Of a stretch of DNA of 50,477 nucleotides, positions 43,683 through 50,477 are shown piece by piece. Position 1 is the stretch's first letter. Each line of letters begins with the position of its first letter. The DNA is from Prevotellaceae bacterium (lineage in GTDB: Bacteria > Bacteroidota > Bacteroidia > Bacteroidales > Bacteroidaceae): the NCBI GenBank assembly GCA_031262085.1, contig JAISIN010000075.1, positions 1-50,477 on the forward strand, in the 5' to 3' direction. The position numbers and the translations under genes are program-made. The notes beneath the pieces were generated by a model, which worked only from the letters and a program-made list of their open reading frames with translations, searched no databases and was not told the origin of the DNA.

Positions 43683-44361
43683 ATCCTAATCGGGTTACAA
43701 TGCATTTGCCGTATTCACTTCCCAGCTTTTTACGCAGACGGGTTACGTTCACATCTACGGTACGTTCGAGCACGTAGGTATCGGTTTTGTCCCAAATGTT
43801 GTTCAGTATCTCTTCGCGACTAAATACTCTTCCTTGATGCTGTATCAGCAGCAGTAGTATTTCGGTTTCCTTGCGGGTGAGCACTACCGGTTGATCGTTG
43901 ATTGTCACCCGCTTTTGCAACGGTTCGATGACCAATGATTTGAAAACAATGGGTTCTTGGGCTGCTTCGTTGTCTTTGTGTTGTCCCGAACGTTTCAGTA
44001 CGGCACGTACCCGCGCCATGACCTCGCGTAGCGAAAAGGGTTTGGAGATATAGTCGTCTGCGCCCAGTGTGAACCCTGTCAGCATATCGTTCTCTGTATC
44101 CTTGGCGGTCAAAAAAATAATCGGTATACCGGCAGTCTTCTTATCTTTCTTTAGCATCTGTGCCAGCTTAAAGCCGGATATTTCGCCCATCATAACGTCT
44201 AATAAGAGCAGGTCGTAGTTGATGATTGGTCTCTTCAAGGCTTCTTCGGCTGAGTTTGCCGTATCTACTGTGTAGCCTTCGCTCTCAAGGTTGAATTGCA
44301 GGATTTCACAGATGTCTTCTTCGTCGTCCACTACTAAAATGCGATATTTGTCCATATACAT
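43660..44361 (-). CDS. OmpR/PhoB-family response regulator
   Basis: A 233-residue DNA-binding regulator. The receiver domain has the acidic pair VDDEED, phospho-acceptor Asp55 in LLLLDVMM, the conserved Thr/Lys region (FLTAKD, YISKPFSLREV), and a C-terminal winged helix (about 135-233) ending in VTRLGYGYCFDA. In-frame ATGs lie at 44361 and 44355; the second gives the more usual N-terminus MDKYRILVVDDE. The kinase follows with a 23-base overlap. The -7 box is at 44389-44396. Confidence 0.94.
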   Translation of the reverse strand: MYMDKYRILVVDDEEDICEILQFNLESEGYTVDTANSAEEALKRPIINYDLLLLDVMMGEISGFKLAQMLKKDKKTAGIPIIFLTAKDTENDMLTGFTLGADDYISKPFSLREVMARVRAVLKRSGQHKDNEAAQEPIVFKSLVIEPLQKRVTINDQPVVLTRKETEILLLLIQHQGRVFSREEILNNIWDKTDTYVLERTVDVNVTRLRKKLGSEYGKCIVTRLGYGYCFDA

Positions 44362-44388
44362 ATTAATTATTAGGGTCTATTTCGACCA

Positions 44389-44396
44389 CAAACATA
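44389..44396 (-). promoter_or_regulatory. -7 box of the two-component operon
   Basis: CAAACATA on the plus strand (TATGTTTG on the minus strand), 28 bases upstream of the ATG at 44361 and 40 bases beyond the stop of the sulfur-protein gene. Confidence 0.5.
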
Positions 44397-44436
44397 GGGG
44401 ATATATATTACAAATCAATTACATAAATATTACATT

Positions 44437-46896
44437 TCAGATAAATAGATTCACATTGGCTTGGTCGGCTCGCTCCATATAGGTGGCTACCCCTCCGATA
44501 GTGACTTCGTCGAGCAGTTCTTCGCGGCTTACTCCCATAACGTCCATTGACATTTGGCAGGCAATAAATTCCACTCCCTGTTCGAGCGCCTGTGTGCGGA
44601 GCGATTCCAAAGAATCTATTCCTTTCTGTTTCATGAGATAGCGCATCATTCGGCTTCCCATGCCTGCCATGTTGAGTTTTGATAGCTTCAGTTTCAGTGA
44701 GCTTGACGGCAGCATCCGACCAAACATGGCAGCAAAGAAATCTTTCTTCATTCGGGGTTTCTGCACCTTTTTTAATACGTTCAGTCCCCAGAAGGTGAAG
44801 AACACGGTAACCTTCTGTCCGGTGGCTGCTGCTCCGTTGGCAAGTACGAAGGTAGCCAGCGCCTTGTCGAGGTCGTCGCTAAACATGATGAATGTTTTGC
44901 CGCGACCGCTCGGGGTGCAGTCGGTAGTCGACGGACATGCCGTTTTCGGCGCTCCCTTCTCAAAAAGCAAGGTGTATTGTCCCTTGTCTGCACGACTGTC
45001 GAGTAACAAGTTGCCGGTACTGTTGCACCAAGCAGCTGCATCGCGCGAGAAGCCCATATCAGTAGCAACTATCTCTACCCATTCGCCGGGTGTCAGTTTA
45101 TCCATAGCCTTTTTGAGTTGCAAAATGGGACCGGGACATTGCATGCCACAAGCGTTTACTTTCAGGGTGACGCCCGCTGCTCTCGTCGGTTTGTCGACAT
45201 GGGCGGCATCATTCACTGCCGACGTTTCCCGAGGTGCGACAGGTGTCGGTATGGGAGCTACCGCATCGGCATATAGCTTGTACCCTCCTTGCAGATTGCG
45301 AATGTTGGTATAACCGTGTCCGGTCAGGATGCGTTGTGCTACGTATCCGCGCAATCCTACGGCGCAGAACACCACCACCGGCTTATCGGCAGGAACCTCC
45401 GACAGTCGTTCGCGCAGTTCGTCAAGAGGGATATTGACCGCTCCGTGTATCGTGCCGAAGGCAAACTCTTCGGGTGTGCGGGTATCTATCAGCACCGGTT
45501 GCGGTCGGGTTGCTTGCAGTTCGCGCCAAGTAATGGCAGGCATGGTGCCGTTGATGAGGTTCGAAGCTACATATCCGGCAATGGCTATCGGGTCTTTGGC
45601 AGACGAGAAGGGCGGTGCATAAGCGTGTTCGGTTTCCATCAGGTCGTAAACGGTTCCGCCCTGTTTAATCAGAAGCGCTATCTGGTCGATGCGTTTGTCT
45701 ACACCGTCGTATCCGACGCACTGTGCACCGTATATTTTTCCTGTTTCAGGGTGAAAAGTAAGCTTCAGTGTGAGCGGCATGCCTTGCGGGTAGTATCCGG
45801 CGTGCGATGACCCCGAAGTGACCGAGCTTTTATAAGGTAATCCAAACTGTTTCAACCTCTTGGCAGGTAATCCGGTAGAGGCAACCGTCATATCGAATAC
45901 CTTAGCTATAGATGTTCCGATAGCCCCTTCGTAGATTGTTTTGTTCCCGAGCGCCATGTTATCTGCCACGATACGTCCCTGTCGGTTGGCTGGGTTTGCC
46001 AGATAATTCAGCCAAGGTTTTCCGGTTATGGGATGCGGATATTCAATGGCGTCTCCCACCGCATAGATGTCGGGTTCGGAGGTCATCAGGTGATTGTCTA
46101 CCCGGATGCCGCCTGTTTCGCCCAGTTTCAATCCGGCTTCTTTAGCCAGTGCGGTAGCCGGACGCACGCCGATAGAGAGCAGTACCATATCGGTCGGGAT
46201 GGTTTTGCCGCTCTTCAGGGAGACTGTCAGTCCGTGTTCGGTACGCTCGAAGCTGACCACGCTTTCTTCGAGATAGAGCGCAACGCCTTTTTGCAGCAGA
46301 TGTTGGTGAACGGGGGCAGCCATCGAGAAGTCAATAGGCGCCATCACTTGATTGGCCATTTCTACCACCGACACCGTTACGCCGGCATGGTGCAGGTTTT
46401 CTGCCATCTCCAATCCTATGAATCCGCCGCCTACTACTACGGCGTGTTTGGGATGCCGCGTGGTGAGCCAAGCTTTGATACGGTCGGTATCGTCGACGGT
46501 GCGCAAGGTGAAGATACCTTCGCTGTCGATTCCCTTCAGTGGTGGACGCACCGGTATAGAGCCGGGCGATAGCAGTAGCTTGTCGTAGTTTTCCTCATAC
46601 ACTTGTCCGTCGGCTTTGCGCACGGAGATACTTTTTTGTTTCGGGTGAATGGCTATGACCTCATTCTGCACACGTACATCTACCCGAAAGCGGGCGCCAA
46701 ACGATTCGGGCGTTTGCAACAACAGTCGGTCGCGTTCTTCGATCATACCACCTATATAATAAGGTAGTCCACAGTTGGCATACGAGATGTATGCACCTTT
46801 TTCCAATAACACGATGTCCGCAGCTTCATCTACACGCCTTAGACGGGCGGCAGCGGTGGCTCCGCCTGCCACTCCACCAATGATTACATGTTTCAT
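44437..46896 (-). CDS. Four-domain CoA-disulfide reductase-rhodanese-TusA-DsrE protein
   Basis: An 819-residue cytoplasmic fusion. The N-terminal flavoprotein (about 1-445) has FAD motif GGVAGGATAA and the single redox Cys42 in YANCGLPYY, typical of CoA-disulfide reductase and related persulfide reductases. A rhodanese domain (about 455-540) has active Cys511 in FCAVGLRG. A TusA/SirA-like domain (about 575-645) has Cys587 in GMQCPGP. A DsrE-like domain (about 660-819) has Cys780 in FIACQMSMD. All four cysteines are retained, so a sulfane-sulfur relay along one chain is plausible. The ATG at 46896 is preferred over an in-frame TTG three codons upstream. The protein probably handles persulfides or disulfides; the physiological substrate is not known. 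Confidence 0.9.
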   Translation of the reverse strand: MKHVIIGGVAGGATAAARLRRVDEAADIVLLEKGAYISYANCGLPYYIGGMIEERDRLLLQTPESFGARFRVDVRVQNEVIAIHPKQKSISVRKADGQVYEENYDKLLLSPGSIPVRPPLKGIDSEGIFTLRTVDDTDRIKAWLTTRHPKHAVVVGGGFIGLEMAENLHHAGVTVSVVEMANQVMAPIDFSMAAPVHQHLLQKGVALYLEESVVSFERTEHGLTVSLKSGKTIPTDMVLLSIGVRPATALAKEAGLKLGETGGIRVDNHLMTSEPDIYAVGDAIEYPHPITGKPWLNYLANPANRQGRIVADNMALGNKTIYEGAIGTSIAKVFDMTVASTGLPAKRLKQFGLPYKSSVTSGSSHAGYYPQGMPLTLKLTFHPETGKIYGAQCVGYDGVDKRIDQIALLIKQGGTVYDLMETEHAYAPPFSSAKDPIAIAGYVASNLINGTMPAITWRELQATRPQPVLIDTRTPEEFAFGTIHGAVNIPLDELRERLSEVPADKPVVVFCAVGLRGYVAQRILTGHGYTNIRNLQGGYKLYADAVAPIPTPVAPRETSAVNDAAHVDKPTRAAGVTLKVNACGMQCPGPILQLKKAMDKLTPGEWVEIVATDMGFSRDAAAWCNSTGNLLLDSRADKGQYTLLFEKGAPKTACPSTTDCTPSGRGKTFIMFSDDLDKALATFVLANGAAATGQKVTVFFTFWGLNVLKKVQKPRMKKDFFAAMFGRMLPSSSLKLKLSKLNMAGMGSRMMRYLMKQKGIDSLESLRTQALEQGVEFIACQMSMDVMGVSREELLDEVTIGGVATYMERADQANVNLFI

Positions 46897-46922
46897 ATCT
46901 TTCAAAATGGGTTAATTGTTGA

Positions 46923-46930
46923 CAAATATA
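46923..46930 (-). promoter_or_regulatory. -7 box of the sulfur-protein gene
   Basis: CAAATATA on the plus strand (TATATTTG on the minus strand), 27 bases upstream of the ATG at 46896. Confidence 0.5.
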
Positions 46931-46957
46931 AGGATAATCCGCACAATAATAAAGAAA

Positions 46958-47017
46958 TGTGAGATAGGCTTTTCCTATACGGTGATTGATAACATCTATA
47001 TTATCCACTATCTCACA
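46958..47017 (-). terminator. Probable uvrA terminator
   Basis: TGTGAGATAG (46958-46967) and CTATCTCACA (47008-47017) are exact reverse complements across 40 bases. On the minus strand the stem is followed by TTTCTTTATT. The right arm includes the uvrA stop codon (47013-47015). The long loop makes this less certain than a compact terminator. Confidence 0.5.
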
Positions 47018-49835
47018 ACTCCTTTCTCAAAAACTTCGGTGTATACCCCTTGTCACTGCACATCACCTCTTCGGGGGTTCCTACGCTGAGCACCTCTCCC
47101 CCGCCCTTTCCGCCTTCGGGTCCCATGTCGATAATGTAATCTGCCAGTTTGACAACATCGAGATTGTGCTCTATCACAATGACCGTATTGCCCTTGTCGA
47201 CCAACTTGTTGAGCACTGCCATCAGCACGCGTATATCTTCGAAATGCAATCCGGTAGTCGGCTCGTCGAGTATATAGAGTGTCTTCCCGGTGTCGCGTTT
47301 GGATAGTTCGGCGGCAAGCTTCACACGCTGGCTTTCGCCGCCCGAAAGTGTTGTCGACGATTGTCCCAGCTTGATGTATCCCAGCCCTACCTCTTGTATC
47401 ACCTTGATCTTGTGCAAAATCTGCGGCACATTCTCAAAGAACTCTACGGCGCGGTTGATGGTCATATCGAGCACATCGGCAATCGACTTTCCTTTGAAGC
47501 GCACTTCCAAGGTTTCGCGGTTGTAGCGCTTGCCGTGACATACTTCGCACGGCACATACACATCGGGCAGGAAGTTCATTTCGATGGTGCGGTAACCGTT
47601 GCCCTGACAGGTCTCGCACCGCCCTCCCTTGACATTGAAAGAGAAACGACCGGGTTTATAGCCGCGTATCTTCGATTCGGGCAGCTCTACGAACAGGTTG
47701 CGGATGTCGGAGAAGACGTTGGTATAGGTGGCAGGGTTGGAACGGGGTGTGCGACCGATGGGCGACTGGTCGACATTGACTACCTTGTCTATATATGCTA
47801 TCCCCTCAATGCTATCGTAAGGCAACGGATCTTGCAGCGAGTGATAAAACTTCTGCGAGAGAATGGGCTGCAGCGTTTCATTGATGAGTGTCGACTTGCC
47901 GCTGCCCGATACTCCGGTAACGCAGATAAGCTTGCCCAGCGGAAACTCCACATCTACCCCTTTCAGGTTATTGCCCCGCGCTCCGTGCAGCGCTAACGCA
48001 TGTCCGTTGCCCGCGCGGCGCACGGCAGGCACTTCGATGGTACGTTCGCCATTGAGATATTGCGAGGTGAGCGTATGTGTAGCCAGCATTTCTTGCGGTG
48101 TACCGCTGAATACGACTTCGCCGCCCAGCCGTCCCGCTTTCGGTCCCAAGTCAATCACATAGTCGGCAGCCAGCATCATATCCTTATCGTGTTCTACCAC
48201 AACGACCGTGTTGCCAATGTCGCGCAACTCCTTCAGCGAGCGAATCAGTCGCTGGTTGTCGCGTTGATGCAACCCGATGCTGGGTTCGTCGAGAATATAG
48301 AGCACGTTGACCAATTGCGACCCGATCTGTGTAGCCAGCCGGATGCGCTGGCTCTCGCCACCCGACAGCGATGCCGAGCTACGGTTGAGCGACAAGTAGT
48401 CCAATCCCACGTCGAGCAGGAACTTCAGGCGGGTACGTATCTCTTTGAGAATTTCGGCAGCTATCTGTCGTTGTTTGTCGTCTAAGTAGGGGTCGAGGGC
48501 AGCGAGCCAGTCGTACAGTTCGCTGATGTCCATGCCCGACAATTCGTAGATATTCTTGTCGTGCATGCGAAAGTGCAACGCTTCCCGATTGAGGCGTGCA
48601 CCGTGACATTCGGGGCATGCGGTGGTTTTGGCAAATTGCTCTGCCCACTTCTGTGCAGTGGCAGAGGCTTCGTGTTCTTGCAGCAACTGAATATATTTCA
48701 CGATTCCCTCGTAAGTGACATAATAGTCGCTCGAAGTACCGATGAGCTTGCTCTGAATGCGCAGTCGGTCGTCCGATCCGTGAAGTATTTCGTCGATGGC
48801 ATCGTCGGGCAACTCTTTTACCGGGGTCTTCAGGTTGGCATCGTACTTCTCCAGCAGGGCATCTATCTGCCAGAATATCATGCTGCTCTTGGCTTTCCCC
48901 AACGGCACCACCGCCCCTTCGGCAATGGAAAGCGAGCGGTCGGGAATCACCTTGTCTACATCTATCTGATTCACCACTCCCAACCCTTTGCAGCGGGGGC
49001 ATGCCCCTTGTGGCGAGTTGAACGAGAAGTTGTGCGGCGCCGGGTCCTTATACGAAAGACCGGTGACCGGACACATCAGGTGCTTGCTGTAATGGCGCAC
49101 TTCCTGCGTTTGCAGATCGAGTATCATCAGCAAGCCGCTGCCTTGTTGCATGGCGGTGGCAACGCTTTTCTTCAGGCGCGTGTCGTCTTTGTCTTGCACG
49201 GCAAGCTTATCTATCACCACTTCTATATCGTGATTCTTGTAACGGTCGACCTTCATGCCCGGTAGTGCTTCGCGTAGTTCGCCGTCGACGCGCACGTACA
49301 GGTATCCTTTCTTGCGGATAGTCTCGAACAGCTCCTTGTAATGCCCTTTGCGGGCGCGAACCAATGGCGCCAAGATGTAGATGCGTCGCCCGTTGTATTG
49401 ATGGAGTATGAGTTCGAGAATCTGTTCTTCGGTGTATTTCACCATGCGTTCGCCCGACAGATAGGAATAGGCTATGCCGGCACGTGCGTAGAGCAAACGC
49501 AGAAAGTCGTACACCTCGGTGGTGGTTCCTACGGTCGAACGCGGATTCTTGTTGGTTGTTTTTTGTTCGATGGATATAACGGGGCTTAATCCGGTAATCT
49601 TATCCACATCCGGACGCTCCAGATTGCCCAGAAAGTTGCGCGCATACGCCGAGAAGGTCTCAATATAGCGGCGCTGACCTTCGGCAAAGATGGTGTCGAA
49701 TGCCAGCGACGATTTACCGCTTCCACTTAGTCCGGTGATGACGGTAAAGCTGTGACGGGGTATCTGCGCGTCTATGTTTTTGAGATTGTTTACTCGCGCC
49801 CCATAAACATGAATATATTCTGTCTCTTCGGTCAT
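47013..49835 (-). CDS. uvrA: Excinuclease ABC subunit A
   Basis: A 940-residue ABC-type ATPase that finds bulky DNA lesions and loads UvrB for nucleotide excision repair. Two ATPase modules are present: Walker A GLSGSGKSS near residue 32 and GVSGSGKST near 640, each with an ABC signature (LSGGESQR) and D-loop (ILDEPSIGLH, ILDEPTTGLH). Zinc-finger cysteines occur in CPRCKGLG, CPECHGARL and CETCQGNG/CEVCHGKRY. The length is standard and the gene intact. It is transcribed alone from a -7 box at 49872-49879. Confidence 0.97.
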   Translation of the reverse strand: MTEETEYIHVYGARVNNLKNIDAQIPRHSFTVITGLSGSGKSSLAFDTIFAEGQRRYIETFSAYARNFLGNLERPDVDKITGLSPVISIEQKTTNKNPRSTVGTTTEVYDFLRLLYARAGIAYSYLSGERMVKYTEEQILELILHQYNGRRIYILAPLVRARKGHYKELFETIRKKGYLYVRVDGELREALPGMKVDRYKNHDIEVVIDKLAVQDKDDTRLKKSVATAMQQGSGLLMILDLQTQEVRHYSKHLMCPVTGLSYKDPAPHNFSFNSPQGACPRCKGLGVVNQIDVDKVIPDRSLSIAEGAVVPLGKAKSSMIFWQIDALLEKYDANLKTPVKELPDDAIDEILHGSDDRLRIQSKLIGTSSDYYVTYEGIVKYIQLLQEHEASATAQKWAEQFAKTTACPECHGARLNREALHFRMHDKNIYELSGMDISELYDWLAALDPYLDDKQRQIAAEILKEIRTRLKFLLDVGLDYLSLNRSSASLSGGESQRIRLATQIGSQLVNVLYILDEPSIGLHQRDNQRLIRSLKELRDIGNTVVVVEHDKDMMLAADYVIDLGPKAGRLGGEVVFSGTPQEMLATHTLTSQYLNGERTIEVPAVRRAGNGHALALHGARGNNLKGVDVEFPLGKLICVTGVSGSGKSTLINETLQPILSQKFYHSLQDPLPYDSIEGIAYIDKVVNVDQSPIGRTPRSNPATYTNVFSDIRNLFVELPESKIRGYKPGRFSFNVKGGRCETCQGNGYRTIEMNFLPDVYVPCEVCHGKRYNRETLEVRFKGKSIADVLDMTINRAVEFFENVPQILHKIKVIQEVGLGYIKLGQSSTTLSGGESQRVKLAAELSKRDTGKTLYILDEPTTGLHFEDIRVLMAVLNKLVDKGNTVIVIEHNLDVVKLADYIIDMGPEGGKGGGEVLSVGTPEEVMCSDKGYTPKFLRKEL

Positions 49836-49871
49836 TATAATCTGTGTATCTGTTTATTCGTTTAGAGGGCG

Positions 49872-49879
49872 CAAAGATA
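49872..49879 (-). promoter_or_regulatory. uvrA -7 box
   Basis: CAAAGATA on the plus strand (TATCTTTG on the minus strand), 37 bases upstream of the uvrA start. No LexA-like operator is apparent. Confidence 0.55.
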
Positions 49880-50079
49880 CACATTTCAGCATCAATATAA
49901 ATTGAGAATCTTGAGAACTCCTGACCCGTAAGTCGCATTTTTCTGCAATAAGTGCATCATTACCCATTGAAAACGTCATAGAGCCTGACATAGCAAAAGC
50001 AACCGGGTTATCAAAGACGAGAATAGAAAAGTTGTAGTGTAAGTCCCTTCGTTTATATGTTTGATAGGTTACTTTTACG

Positions 50080-50111
50080 TTTGCATAACTCGCAAATTTA
50101 CGCTACTTTTG
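50080..50111 (+). promoter_or_regulatory. Promoter of the Rpn-like gene
   Basis: TTTG at 50080-50083, a 20-base gap, then TACTTTTG at 50104-50111: a good Bacteroidetes promoter 33 bases before the ATG at 50145. Confidence 0.65.
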
Positions 50112-50144
50112 CTCCCACAGTTCATTCAGACAGTAAAAATCTAT

Positions 50145-50477
50145 ATGGAACCAAATAAATACATCCGTTTTGACTGGGCAATCAAACGCCTGTTGCGCCA
50201 GAAAGCCAACTTTGTGGTGTTGGAAGGATTCCTCTCCGTTCTGCTTGGCGAACAGATTCGCATCATAGAGATTTTGGAGAGCGAAAGCAATCAAGAGGCT
50301 TCCGACGATAAATTCAACCGTGTAGACATTAAAGCACGCGACAGCAAAGACGAGATCGTCATCATTGAGGTGCAGAACACACGCGAGCTTACATTTCTGG
50401 AACGTATTCTGTATGGTACAGCCAAAGCCGTCACCGAGCAGGTTCACATAGGAGAAGATTTTAAAAAGATCAAGAAA
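50145..50477 (+). CDS. Rpn-family PD-(D/E)XK nuclease/putative transposase, partial
   Basis: The first 111 residues of a gene cut by the window edge. The N-terminus (MEPNKYIRFDWAIKRLLRQ) and the core DKFNRVDIKARDSKDEIVIIEVQN match the Rpn (recombination-promoting nuclease) and PDDEXK nuclease-family transposase group. Candidate catalytic residues are the Asp in RVDIK and the Glu/Gln of IEVQ. Full-length relatives are about 280-320 residues, so some 170-200 residues should lie beyond the window. Such genes often occur in several near-identical copies per Bacteroidales genome, and they have been tied to RecA-independent recombination and possibly phage defence. Confidence 0.82.
   Translation, partial: MEPNKYIRFDWAIKRLLRQKANFVVLEGFLSVLLGEQIRIIEILESESNQEASDDKFNRVDIKARDSKDEIVIIEVQNTRELTFLERILYGTAKAVTEQVHIGEDFKKIKK

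Larger units (their letters stand above)
49836..50144. other. Divergent intergenic region between uvrA and the edge gene
   Basis: About 309 bases containing only the uvrA -7 box and the promoter of the rightmost gene. The centre (49900-50060) shows no ORF, repeat or hairpin that I can support. Confidence 0.6.

Overview
The window looks like ordinary chromosome from a member of the order Bacteroidales (phylum Bacteroidota). The evidence is the gene content (a long-form Rnf operon headed by an RseC-like gene, a short AMP nucleosidase, a PyrDB/PyrK pair, a Nif3 plus zinc-ribbon pair) and repeated matches to the Bacteroidetes -7 promoter box TAnnTTTG, in several cases with an upstream TTTG about 19 bases away. 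Base composition is moderate (by eye near 50% G+C in genes, AT-rich between them). A Tannerella/Parabacteroides/Porphyromonas-like organism is a plausible guess, but the sequence alone does not settle the genus.

Layout. 1-3041: a tandem-repeat region, a short signal-peptide ORF and a GH3 glycosidase lipoprotein. 3161-8722: an rseC-like gene and rnfBCDGEA, a complete ferredoxin:NAD+ oxidoreductase ion pump. 8804-9838: galE. 9839-10269: a gene-free stretch with two intrinsic terminators. 10270-10533: a small putative DNA-binding protein. 10687-14614 (minus): gyrA followed by a periplasmic TPR protein. 14615-15187: a divergent intergenic region holding a 157-bp palindromic element and a 22-bp repeat array. 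15188-22225: clpC, htpG and a patatin/outer-membrane-barrel protein. 22314-22556: two identical tRNA-Arg(ACG) genes. 22639-28062: dapA, ligA, trmD, pyrD, pyrK. 28084-29164: an XRE-type regulator and an AT-rich upstream region with repeated palindromes. 29165-33214: holA, AMP nucleosidase, an HsdR_N-type nuclease-like protein, a zinc-ribbon coiled-coil protein and a Nif3-like protein. 33355-33440: another 22-bp array. 33469-36946: a CE1-type esterase and a second GH3 enzyme in one operon. 37142-41780: an Mpv17-like membrane protein, an atypical RecQ-like helicase coupled to a DUF2795-like gene, a cobalamin adenosyltransferase and a methyltransferase-like protein. 41874-44361: a PhoR/PhoB-type two-component system. 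44437-46896: a four-domain sulfur/disulfide protein. 47013-49835: uvrA. 50145-end: a partial Rpn-type nuclease.

How the genes work together. The Rnf pump couples ferredoxin oxidation to NAD+ reduction and ion export, a central energy step in anaerobic Bacteroidales. The two GH3 enzymes and the esterase serve polysaccharide breakdown outside the cytoplasm. ClpC and HtpG form a protein-quality pair. PyrD and PyrK are the two subunits of one NAD-linked dihydroorotate dehydrogenase. The PhoR/PhoB pair resembles a phosphate sensor, but no target can be assigned here.

The most unusual content is non-coding. Three intergenic tandem arrays (182-326, 14954-15050, 33355-33440) have unrelated sequences but the same architecture: a 22-23-bp period, with a short dyad in each unit. 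A 157-bp element with a perfect 31-bp inverted repeat lies next to one of them. I found no CRISPR array, prophage, insertion sequence or recognised defence island. The atypical helicase and the edge Rpn gene are the nearest thing to accessory DNA-processing genes.
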